DNA from: a virus
Virus record (IMG/VR): IMGVR_UViG_3300019776_000652
Location: 1 to 45,530 of that record
DNA length: 45,530 nucleotides
Reading direction: 5' to 3' (one strand)
The notes beneath the pieces are model-generated. The model had not been told where the DNA came from. It worked only from the letters and a program-made list of their open reading frames with translations, and made no database searches. The stretch's first letter is position 1, and each line of letters starts with the position of its first letter. The position numbers and the translations under genes are program-made. Positions 21,678 to 32,900 of this stretch are shown one piece after another.

Positions 21678-23951
21678 TCAAAGCGCTGGCGTTTGATCGC
21701 TCGGCTCAGGCCGTCCGGTGGGGATGCTGTCGGCGCTGGCGCTGCTGGGGGCGGCGCTGCCGCTGGGCATGGGACCGCCGGCGCTGCCATCCATCGGCAT
21801 GGGTGCCATGGGCGTGATCGGCAGGAAGCGTCCAGGGTCGGAGACATCCAGCGCGGCCAGCATCTCGGTGAACACAGGTTTCAGCACTTCCTGGAGGTAG
21901 GGTGGATACGTCACCCACTTCTCCACGAGCTTCAGGATGTTGTCATTCGTCCGCACCACTTGGGTGCTGCGGCTGCGACTCAGCACCAGGCGCACGGCGT
22001 TTTGCAGTTCGTCCTTCTGCACGGTCGCCAGCCATTCCTTCAGCAGGTCAACCGCCGGCACCATCACCGGCACCATGATGGGCTGGCCGAGTTCGTCCAC
22101 CATCGGCTCCATTTGCAAACCACCACCAGGAACGATTTGCACATCCCCCTCGGCGTTCTCCGCCGGAAAAGTGCCGGGCTCCATGGCTCCGCTTTCCACC
22201 ATCGGCTCCTCGTCTTGCAGCTCGGGCGGCATTTCCACCATCCGCCTCTTGAACAATCGCCGGGCAAAGGGCTCGTCAAAGGCATCCGCCTCGATCTGGG
22301 CATAAAGCTGCATGATGGCGAGCACGCCTTTGTTGATCTCGTCTTGTCTCTTTCCGATTTTTTGATTCTTCCCTTCCTGGAGGATTTGCAGCCCGGTGGC
22401 CGTGTTCGCGCCTTCCAGCCCTGCGCCTTCCGTCTCGCCAGGCGTCACACCGCCGCCCTCGCTCATGAGGGTTTGCAGGGTCAGGTTCAAACTGGCCTGG
22501 ATGCCTTCCAGTTCGGGCTTGATCACGGAGACGCCCACGGCTTCCTCCATGGTGTTCTGGCCGTCCAGATGATACAGCACCGGCCCGCGCAGAGTCATGC
22601 GCCGGCCTGCCTTGGTTTCTTCAAAGGCATCCCGCTTCACGGCTACGATCTTGCCACTGCTCAGCTTCTCCACCTCGATCCGGTTCAGGTCACGGTCCAC
22701 CGACTCACTCAGGTCATTGTGCCGCTCGTAAAGGCCCATGCCATACCAGCGATAATTCACCGGATACACACGGTCTTCCAGGTAGGGATGAGAACGCTCT
22801 TCGCTCTCCAGCACTTCCTGGGCGATCTCATACCGCACCGGGCAGCGGCTGGTGTAGTCAAAGGTGGCGCAGATGTCTTCCCGGCGTCCATCGCCATTGA
22901 TGTCATACCGGAACCATAGCTCGCACAGTTTCCGCCGTGGCAGCGCGCCCTGATCCGGCAGGCGACTCGGCGGCGCTTCGCCATTGACGGGTTGCAGCGC
23001 GTCCGTGGTGTCGGGCAGTTCAGCCATGCCTGCGCCGTTCTGGCGTCCGTATTCCTCGCCGGCAGGGGTGAGCTTGCTGCCTTGTCCGTAGAGGTCCATG
23101 AGGTCATCCCAGGCCATAGCGAAGCACTGCCCTTTCAGCACGCTGGCATCGATGCTCGGCGCGGTGAGATCGCACACCCAGTCCGCAAAATACACCGGCT
23201 GCACGTCCGCGCCCGTGATGTCGCTCGTGATGGCGAGCACCTTGTGCTTCTTCGGACTGCGCGGCAGTTCCACGCCGGTCATCTTCCACACCGCATGATC
23301 ACGCACCAGCCGATCCATGCCTGGGTGCATTGGGTCAGGCTCCCAGGTGTCCAGCACGGTCACGGGGTTGCCGGCGCTGTCCTTCAAAGGTTTGCCGTCC
23401 ACCATCAGGATTTCCGTCTCCACCCAGCGCTTGGTGATCTTCCGATTCTTGATCACCTTCACGATCTGCTCCCCCTGGATCAGCGCCCGCAGTTCCACGC
23501 CATCCTTCAGCGTGTCCGCCAGCTTGCAGCGCTGCGCCTTGGCTTGCAGATACTCCTCGAAAAGCTTGATCCCCGGATGCGCATCCTCCTCGGTGTCCGG
23601 CACCATGGCAAAGTAGCCCTTGCTCTCCAGGTCCGCCGCGATGCGTGCGTGATGGTCCTCGATGAACCGCCTCGGCATGTTCAAAGAGAGATTGCTCAGC
23701 CGATAAAGTTCACCGCCGAGTTCCTTCGGCAGGAACAGGCGATCACTGAAGTCATTGCGAAACCGCGCATTGGCCGCCGCCCGCTTCCACAGCCACGAGC
23801 CCGGGATGTAACTGCCCGCCGCCCCCCAGCCCATGTCCCGCCGATACTGGTCAAACACCAGCAGCGCATACTGCGTCATCCGCTCCTCAATCTCCGGCGT
23901 GATGTCCGCCATGGTGGCGGACTGGAGGAGGCATTTTTTTTCGGTGCTCAT
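21678..23951 (-). CDS. Portal protein (757 aa)
   Basis: The pattern LCELWFRYDINGDGRREDIC followed by ATFDYTSRCPVRYE, with GMGLYERHNDLSESVDRDLN, is characteristic of podovirus portals, which form the dodecameric DNA gate and motor platform. A Pro/Met/Gly-rich C-terminal tail (PMAPMPMDGSAGG) is disordered. Its size is typical. The first ATG at 23951 gives MSTEKKCLLQSATMADITPE; MADITPE (23912) is the alternative start. The gene lies directly downstream of the 5605-codon gene, 16 bases apart. Confidence 0.85.
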   Translation of the reverse strand: MSTEKKCLLQSATMADITPEIEERMTQYALLVFDQYRRDMGWGAAGSYIPGSWLWKRAAANARFRNDFSDRLFLPKELGGELYRLSNLSLNMPRRFIEDHHARIAADLESKGYFAMVPDTEEDAHPGIKLFEEYLQAKAQRCKLADTLKDGVELRALIQGEQIVKVIKNRKITKRWVETEILMVDGKPLKDSAGNPVTVLDTWEPDPMHPGMDRLVRDHAVWKMTGVELPRSPKKHKVLAITSDITGADVQPVYFADWVCDLTAPSIDASVLKGQCFAMAWDDLMDLYGQGSKLTPAGEEYGRQNGAGMAELPDTTDALQPVNGEAPPSRLPDQGALPRRKLCELWFRYDINGDGRREDICATFDYTSRCPVRYEIAQEVLESEERSHPYLEDRVYPVNYRWYGMGLYERHNDLSESVDRDLNRIEVEKLSSGKIVAVKRDAFEETKAGRRMTLRGPVLYHLDGQNTMEEAVGVSVIKPELEGIQASLNLTLQTLMSEGGGVTPGETEGAGLEGANTATGLQILQEGKNQKIGKRQDEINKGVLAIMQLYAQIEADAFDEPFARRLFKRRMVEMPPELQDEEPMVESGAMEPGTFPAENAEGDVQIVPGGGLQMEPMVDELGQPIMVPVMVPAVDLLKEWLATVQKDELQNAVRLVLSRSRSTQVVRTNDNILKLVEKWVTYPPYLQEVLKPVFTEMLAALDVSDPGRFLPITPMAPMPMDGSAGGPMPSGSAAPSSASADSIPTGRPEPSDQTPAL

Positions 23952-23962
23952 GAAAGGGTTGT

Positions 23963-23970
23963 GGTGATTA
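23963..23970 (-). promoter_or_regulatory. Junction element TAATCACC between the giant gene and portal
   Basis: The TAA is the stop of the 5605-codon gene; CACAACCCTTTC follows to the portal ATG, with no Shine-Dalgarno sequence. Confidence 0.5.
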
Positions 23971-26900
23971 TTCCTTGGCCTTCGCCTGCTGTCTCCTGAT
24001 TTCTGCCAGGATGCCGGGCGCTTTGGCCTGCGACTTCTTGAACTCGGTCTGGCGGGTGTTGAACACGCGCTTGGCCTCGGGGCTGAAGCTGGCGATCAGG
24101 CGGGCGCGAAACTCCTTCTTGATCAGCTTGGTGGGGTCCAGGCTGTCGAGCAGATCGGTCATCTGCTTGGCGGTCTTCACAGGGTTGCCGCTGGCTTCGA
24201 GCCGGGCCATGGCTTCGGCGATCTTGTCCAGATCAGGTTCATCCTGGATCAGTTCGCCCTTGATGTCGGCAGCCAGGCGCGACTTCAGCGGCGTGGTGTA
24301 GGTGTTGCTGTTGCCCACTACCGGCAAGTTGTTCTTTTGCCGGAAAAAGGCGGTCTCCTTGCGCAGATCCGGGTCCGCGCTGCGCACGTCCATCCCCAAA
24401 AGAGCGCGAATCCAGGACTGATACTTGTTCCTCATGTCGAGGCTGTTGGTTCTCCGGCCTGCATTGCTTAGGGTGGCGGCATGGACGCCTACGCCAGGGG
24501 TCAAGGGTGGCAAGATGTCACCGGCCAGGTTCTTCAGTCGCTCGCCCGCGCTCTCGATCACGCCCATGTCATCCTGCACGATCTTCCGCCCAGTGAAGGC
24601 ATCGGTGTTTGTGCTGGCACTCCACGCGGCCGCCAGCAAAGGACTCGAGGTAAAGCGTGCGCGCCACCATTTGGTGAACTCGTCCTCATCCTCCATCATC
24701 TCCACTCGCGTGCCGATCAAATCCGCAAAGGGCATGACGCTGGAAAGGTCCCACTGCTGAAGCTGACCCTCGCTTGTGCGCATCGGCAGCAACATGGAAA
24801 ACACTGGCGCATCCACCACGCCACCGACCAGCTTGCCACGCATGGCGCGGAAGACCGCTTCCTCATCGTCATCCCCCAGGCCAAGGGCCATGAGGCTGTA
24901 GCGGGTCACTGCCGAGGCAAAGAGCATGACGGCACTCAGCGCCATCGGGCGCTCCATGGCCGCCCGGCCCATGATGCGTGTGCTCTCGCGGAAGAAACTG
25001 CCAAAGGGATTCAGGAACCTGCCGCTCACCTTCCAGTAGGCGCTCGTGCCCAGCCTGTCATAATACGGGAACCACTTCCGCACCTCGGCAGCGGCTTCGC
25101 GTGGATCCATGCCCTGCGCCCGGTATTTGTTAAAGGCGGCCGTCTTGTAAAAGTCATCCGGCAGACTGCGCAAGGCGCTGAGGTATTCATAGGTGCCGCG
25201 GGCTCCTGCTCCCAGTCCCATGACCATGCGCATGAGCGCGCCGGCGTCGGCGTTCTCCACGGTCTTCTGATCGGGCAGCAGTCCGCGCAGAGCGGTCTTC
25301 ACCTGCGTGGTGTAGGCATCCCCGCCCAGCACCTGCATCTCAATCAGCTCGGCAAACTTCGGCCCTCCATCGCGCAGGATGGCGATGGCATCGCGATAAT
25401 ACGGCCAGTTCCCAGGGTTCCAGAGGCTGTTCCCGCCCAGGTAGGCAAAGGCGGTATTGCCCACGGCATCGCGGATGTGTGAGCCGGGATTCAGCACCAG
25501 CTTGCCGCCTTTCCACTTCCGCAGCATGGAGTCGTAGAACTTCATTGCCGCGCCGTCCACGTTCACGACATCGAGCACCTGCGTGGCGATGTCATCCCGC
25601 ACCCAGCGCCCCGACAAAGGCCCAAAGCGTGGGTTCTCGGGAATCTCGGTGTAGCCTGGAGGCGGCGCTTCTTTGGCGTTGCCGACCTTTTTTGGCGGCT
25701 CAATCGTCCATGCCTTCACCTTAGCCGTCTCCTTCATCAGCTCCATGGTGGCCGCGTTGTGGGTCTGCGCCATCACATAGCGAGCCACGGCATACACGGG
25801 ATCTTTGATCAGCTTGTCCGGCTCGAAAGGCTTCTCTTTCTTGTAGCGCACCCGCTGCAGTTCAATGGCGCGACGCACGATGTTGCGCATCGGCTCGGTC
25901 ATCTGGGCGGGCAGGTCAATGCTCGCGCGAGTCAGGCCGGCGATCTCCTCGCGGATGCTCTTCTTGTCATCGATCTTCAGCGCGGCCAGCAGGTTCGTCA
26001 CGTTTGACCCCTGCTCTTGCAGGAAGCGCACCGCCTCCGAGCGGATGAAGTCCTCATAGAATCCATCCCGCTGCCGCTCATCGCGGAACCTCCAGCGATT
26101 CCGCTTGGCTCCCTCGGTGCGGTTCACGGTGACGTATTGGCCCGTGGCATCTTTTTTGGTGGTGTCCACGATGTGCCAGGCCGTCGAGCGCTGTTGTTTC
26201 AGGTCTTTGACCCCCAGCTTGAAGGCCTTCAGCCACGAGCCCGCCGCTTCGCCGGCCTCGTCTTCGGTGAAGCGCGGCATCCAGCCGGTATCCCGCAGTT
26301 CCTCGAAAGTGTCCAGGTTCATGAGTTCCTGTTTCACCAGTTCGCGCCCGGTCGTTTCCAGCATCCCGCGCAAGCGGGCCGCCAGTTCCTGGAGCGGTTT
26401 CGGCAGCGAAGTCATCGGCACCTTGCCCTCCATGGCATCAAACATCTGCACCCGGTAAGCCGGGTTCTCCACGAACTCCTTGGGGTAAGCCAGATCGCTG
26501 ACCTTGGCCGAGTGCGAGAGCGCTCGCACCACGTCCATAGCCTTCTCACGACCCCAGGCGGATTTGCGCTGGCTTTCGTGCATCATCGCCAGCCACTCAC
26601 GCGGCACGCTCCACAGCGGCAGCGCATTGTCAGCGATGGCCTTACCCACGCCATTCAGCGCGCCCGGTTTTTGCAGCCAGGCTTTCACCGCCTCCTTGCC
26701 CGTGCGCGCCCGTGCCCACAGCCACTTGTTCGTCCAGTTCTCATACACCCACTTGTCCAAGCGATTCGATCCCAGCCAAGCCAGCGGCTTCTGCACCCCC
26801 GTCTTCTCCACCGCCGCACTGCCCATCTTCGCAGCGGTCGATGCCGTCCACACCGGCAGCGTCACAAACATGGCATTGCCTGTTTTGGCGATGATCTCGC

Positions 26901-29900
26901 CCACCTTGTCGAGCGAATCCGCCGTGGTTTCTGGGTCCGTGCCGCGTTGGGCGCGGGTGTAGAGGATGCTGTCTGACTCATGATTGAAGCGCTGGCTGAG
27001 CGGGATCACCTTGCCCGACTCGTCACGAGTCACGGGATCGGCGGATTTGATTTGTGATGGCAACATTGCCAAAAACACCGCATCCTCTTTAACTTGCCCG
27101 TCTTCGACTAGCGTCTCTTTTTGTTTCAGTAATCCAATCCCAGACTGATAAAATGCTGAAGGTGATTTCTGCTGAATCTGACGGGTCCAGCGCCAAACGG
27201 GAGCTTTGCTTTCTCCTGTCACATCCAGCATAGACTGCATGTATTCAACACTACGAATCAAGGTTTCATACAATGGCCCGACCTGCTTTTGAAGCTCATC
27301 AAGATATTGTTTTCCTGTGATGGGGTCAGTTCCAAAGCGCGTAAGATCGGCGGTCTTACCTGGCTTTAGTTTAACTCTCATGGTTGGCTCAACACCATCT
27401 TTTGCACGACGAAACCAGTCAGCGTATTCTTGGGTGGTGCTAAAGTAGGAAGGAGTGGCAAAGCGCGTAAAGCTGGTTCGAGCGCCATGATGGGCATCAA
27501 TATCATACCCCGCGGCCTTCGCCGCCTCATCCACCATGCGCTGAGCCTTCACCATGTCCCCAGCCTCCACAGCGGCCAGATACTCGGCATCCATCGCCCG
27601 GCTTCCCAGCAATCCATGCGCCTCCCGGTAGTTCGCTTCACTGCCGCTGGTCTGCTTGTGACCGATCACTGTCTGGCCGTCGCCTTCCAGCCAGTCGGCC
27701 ACCTTTTGCCGCTCGGCCTCGGTCACGGAGGCTAGCCTGCCCCAATAGACCGTTTGAGTCTCGGGGTTGAATCGGAAATCCTTGGCCCCGTCCTCATGGC
27801 TGGCGCTGGCGATCTCACGCAGGTCACCATGCCGGGCTTTTTCCAGGTCAGGCACTTTGACCGCGATCACCTCGCCATCCGCCACGGTGCCAAGGTAGCC
27901 CTTGCCCCCTCGCATCGCCCGCGCTGCCAGCACCTTGTCGCCCTCCCGCACCGGACCCGGCACGGTGAACACCTGATCCTTGATCACCTGAAACTCCGCC
28001 TGGGTGTGGCTGGTCAGCTTGTCCAGTCCCTGCCAGCCTTTGGCGTAGTTGCGCAGGTAGGCGGCACGAGCTTCCTCAGCGGTCGGATAGCCCAGCATGA
28101 CCTTGTATTCATCGAACTGTTTTGGTGGGTCCGAGGTTTCGGGTTTCAGGTTTAAAGTTTCAAGTTTCCCCGATCCAGTCTTGGAACTTGAAACTTGAGA
28201 CTTAGAACTCCCTACCTTCACCTGCCTGATCACATGCACCGGCCCGCTGTAGTCCGCCGGCGTGCCTGCTTTCACAAACACGTCCACATGATCCCCGTCC
28301 TTGGCGTTCGTGCCTTTGAAGTAGCCGTAATGGTCCTGCATCGTGACCGACCACGCCTTGCCGCTCGGGTCCGTGCCCTTGCGCTCACTGCCCGCCGGGT
28401 TCTCAATGCTGATCTCATGCCCAGAGATGCGCACATGACCTAGCTTGTAATTGCCCGCCTCCTTCTGCGCCTGCGTCGGCTCCGGCAGCGGATTGTTCGG
28501 CGATGTCGCCGCCTCATGCGCGGCTTGATCCACGGGGGCCGTGCTCGTGGCAGAGGTGTCGGCGGGACGCATGGCGCGTGATCCCAGCATCTGCTGCTGC
28601 AAATTCTCCCGCAGCTTGCCCTGCGGCTGCATCACGATCACGTCAAAGGGCACCAAGTCTGGCCCCGTGGCACTGTCCACCCACATCACGTTGTAAAGGT
28701 GCGCGTCAAAGACGGCGGTGTTGTCGCTGGCACGGTAAAAGGTGCTCGGATTCACGCGCGAAGGAGCAAAGCCATACTCAGCCATGGCCTTTGCAATGGC
28801 CCGCTGCTGGCGCTCGCGTTCCACATCCTGCTCCTCCTCGGGGGTATCGTCCACAAGACTGCCGGGCAGTTCGCCATCATAGGCGGGCTGGCTGGTCAGC
28901 AGTTGCACTTGCCCCTGGCGATTCACCAGCACGCCATGCAGCACCCAGTCATCGCCAAAAACCTGGTTTGCCATCTCCAGCCGCTCTAGATAGCGCAGCG
29001 GACTCGATGCCGCAGCGCGCATGTCCAAGCCGATGTTTTGCGCCACGGGATACAGCCCATACTGGCCCGGCTTGGTCAGCTTCACCACCCGCCGCTTGTC
29101 TGACGTGCGCCAGACACTGTGCTCCATCTGCCCAAAATCGCGGTCACTGCCTGGCTGGTAATCTGCCGGCAGTTGGGTGATCAGGAGCCCGTTGTCCCGC
29201 GCCCAGTTGGCGAGGATCGCGGCTTGGATTCGGATGTCGCTTGGGTTGAGAGTTTCCGACGCCCGGCTTGGCGCTCCCATTTCTCGTCGGAGATCCCGTG
29301 CCGCGAGGCGTGCAAAACTTCGGGCATCGTTTCGGGAGTGACGAGTCGCGGTTTCTTTTCCATAGAGGGATTCAAAGATACCACGGATGGCAGCACTTTG
29401 CACCTCGTTTGTTGCCGGGTTTCCGCGCATTGCGCGTGATCCCAGCACCTGCGCCCCATACCCCGCCACAAAGGCATCCCGCACCGCCGCACTCGGGAAC
29501 TGGAAGCCGGGAATGGCTCCGCTGCCCTTAAACGCGCTGTAATACCCGCCGGCAGACTTCGCCCGGCTCAGCTCGCTGCGGTATTCCGTGTCACTCAGAC
29601 GGCGATCCATCTTTGCCACATAGGTCATCGTGCCCTTCTTCGCGTGCAGCGTCTCCGCTACGCTGTAGGGGCTGCCGCTGGCAGGTGAAGCGGGCACTCC
29701 TGCCCGCTGGGAGCTTTCTGAGTCCAGCTTTTGGTAGGCCTGATCAATCTTAGCCACCGCTTTAGCCATGGCGTCTGAATCGGCCTCTTGAGTCTTTGGA
29801 TCATCCGCTTCCACTTTCTCCGTCGCTACATCCCGCACGATCCTCCCAGGCGGGCTCAGGTCTTCGAGCTGGTCAAACAGCTCGCCAATCGTCTCCGCGC

Positions 29901-32900
29901 TGAGTTCCCGCGGGCTGCGCTGTTGCAGATCCACCTCACCCTGGAAGCCGATGAAGTCATTCATGTGCTTCGCCATCGCACGCAGCGTGGCCTCATCGCC
30001 CTGGCGGGAAATGCGTTTGGTGCCAAAGCTGTCGTAGGCGGTCCACGAGTATTCCCCCTCCTTGCGAATCTCCCAAAGGTCCGCCTTGTCCAGCACCACG
30101 ATCCGCGTCTTCACGCTGGTGCCTGCCCGCTCAAACGTCACCGTCGGCAGGCCATAGCTGGCGCGCAGGTGCATGTCCTTACCCTCGCCCTCGTAAAGCC
30201 ACTGCTCAAAGCGCTTCTCCATCGCAGATCCCTCGGGGATCAGCGCCACAAGCCTGCCACCCTGGCGCAGGTGCTTCGCGGCCTTCGCCACATGCTCCAT
30301 CGCCATCTTGCCCGCCGTGCCAAAGGGTGGATTCATCGCCACGCCGTCGAATTTGTTCACGATGTGCAGATCCTCGAAGGGCATGACCTCCACCTTGCCA
30401 GCCGCCACCTTGATGCGCAGCTCATCGCTCAGGCCTCGGCTTGGCTCCACATACTTGTTCGTCGTGAACTCAGGGAAGAAGCGACCAATCGCCCCATGCC
30501 CCGCGCTCGGCTCCAGCAGGTCCATGCCTGCCTTGGCATCCAGGAAGCGCACCATCGTCAGCCCCACGGGCTCCGGCGTGGCAAAATAGTCGATGCCCTC
30601 TGCAGCCTTGGTCTTGCTGGTTTTTTTCTGCCTGCCGAAGTAATACGACTTCGCCCGATCCATGTCAGACCCAAGCAGCTCGGCGGTGTCCTGCTTCTTG
30701 CCGCCCAGCCCCTGCTCAGCGCTTGGGGCCTCGCCATGCGCGTTCAGGTAGCCCGATTTGAAGCTATCCTTCAGCGTGCGCGCCATCTTGCCCAGGGCCA
30801 TGTTTTCCACCGTGCCCGTGCGCTCGCTGATCTTGCTGCCAAAGGCACTGCGCTCCATGGCGGTGTGCAGCACCAGATACTCCTGGATGGCGTTCGACTT
30901 CACGCCGATACGGTAGATGCGTCCCTCGCTCTGGATGGCATCCGTGGGCTTCACGGGGAGCGCGGCATTCATCAGCACGCGCTGCCGGCCGTTGCCCGTC
31001 ACGTCATGCAGGGAGATGCCTTCTTTCCCGGCCTCCATCTGGATCATGATCACGTCCACGCCGCTGTCGTCGGCATTGAAGGCTTTCACCCCGGCCATGC
31101 GCTCTTTGGGCGATACCTCACCATTGAAGAACCGCGCCCGATCTCCAAACTCATCCGCCACCAGCGAGCGAGGATTAAACAAGCGCTTGAAGTCCATGCC
31201 TACGAGGTCCGGGTGCAGATCCCGCCACTCTCGAGCCAGCTTCGATGCCTCAGCCGTCGGCAAAGGCAGGTAGTTCAGCGTGAAGGGATGCACCGGGTCG
31301 GCGTTGTTGTAGCTGTGAAACAGCACGATCTTCCGCCCCATGTCGAGGTGCTGGTTCATGCGCTCCAGCGCGCCGGCCACCTTGATGCTTTCCAAGAGCT
31401 GCATCCGCTTCGAGTAACCGCCACTGGTGCCATACCAGTAATTTCTGAAGGCACGGCGAAGCGGCTCCCAGTAAGTGCCTTGTTCGCGACTCTCCCCGCG
31501 CGGGCCCCAGGCCAGATCTTGGAAACCTTCATCGAGCTGCTTGCCCAGTTGGGAGTCCAGCAGGATGAACTCGCGGCTGTAGTCATACGGCACATCGATC
31601 ATGCGGCCACTCATGGACCCGTTCTGGAACTGCCTCTCCGACCACTCACGCTCCATCAGCCCCACATCCACCTCGGGCGGTGGACTGGTGAGCCGATTCG
31701 TCTTCATGCTGTAGCCAAAATTCTCCACGAGGTAACGGTCCATGCCCTGCGGCACGTTGTAGCCCGTGCTCTCAGAGCGAGGGCTCGCAAAAAGGTAGCC
31801 GTCGGCATAGCCCAGGCTCTTGTGGTAGTTGAACGGCGTGGCGCTCAGGAACACGGCTTTCGTGTCCGGGAAAGTCTTCCGCTTGGCTTCGATCTCGGCC
31901 GCCTTGGCTTCCCGGCGCTCGTTGTAGGCCTGCATGGCCTCGCGATCTTCCGGGTTTGGTGCGGCACCGATCACTGCATACTCCGCTTTCTGCTGCGCGT
32001 AGAAGCCGGGCTTGTTCGTGGCGCGATAGTGCGCGCTCATGTTCTCCGTCTGCGTGCCCTGCGCATTGCCGCCCAGGTAGTGGCTTTCGTCATAGACGAT
32101 CAGATCCCAGGGCTCGGCTTGCAGTGCGGCATTCGCGCGGAAGTTGGCATAGGTCGTCACCACCACGCCACTGCCGACATCGGTCGTGTTGTTCAGCGGT
32201 GAGGCCTTCACCATCACGCGCAGGCCTTCGTTCTGCCAGTCCGTGACTTTTGGCTGGCTCGGCACCACGATCAGCACGCGACCCCGCCCCATCATCTCGA
32301 AGCGCTTAATGATACCCAACCCCGTAAACGTCTTGCCCGTGCCGGTGCCGTTGGTGAAGAGCATCCCCTTCTTCGGGTCGTCCTTCGTCGGCTCCTGGTT
32401 GAACCATCGATCTTCCGTCTTCTTCACGTCGTCATGCTGCTGCGGCAGCAGGATGGGCAGGGTCTTGGCAATGTTCTCGCGGTCCCCCGGCACGATGTCA
32501 TCCCAACCCTCCGCCGTGTTTTGCACGGTGGCCTGCTCAATCAGGCGCTGGGATGGAGTGCTTGCGCGATCTTGAGCCACCTCATCTGCGGCTGGCCGCT
32601 CTGGAGCAGTGCCAAAAAGATCGAGCTCTGCGCCGGACTCCACTGCCGCTCTCGGCTCATCAATGCCGCTGCTTCCTCCGGGCTCAGCACTTCCGGCAGG
32701 GCTGCCAGAAACTCGGGATGCCTCTCCTTGAACGCGCTCAGCGCCTGCTGCTCCTCCAGCAGGGGCATCACCTCTTGCAGGGGCACGATCATTTCCTTCG
32801 GCGTCTTCGCCCGCGTTTCCGCCTGCGCCCACAGCGTCAGCATCTGCTCTAAAGAGTCCGGTGCCAGCCGAAACGCCAGCTTCCCGGCCTCCGACTGCGG

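Noticed and set aside
24830-24860. FRAMRGKLVGG in the C-terminal region as an eighth giant-protein tag
   Set aside because: The preceding residues (EEAVF) do not fit L-[GAFY]-[SAT]-R, and it lies inside a continuous helical domain, not at a border.
29788-32202. Long plus-strand ORF opposite the helicase-methyltransferase region
   Set aside because: It mirrors the minus-strand gene, and its translation is His/Arg/Leu-rich without any motif; high GC with a third-position bias produces long antisense frames here.
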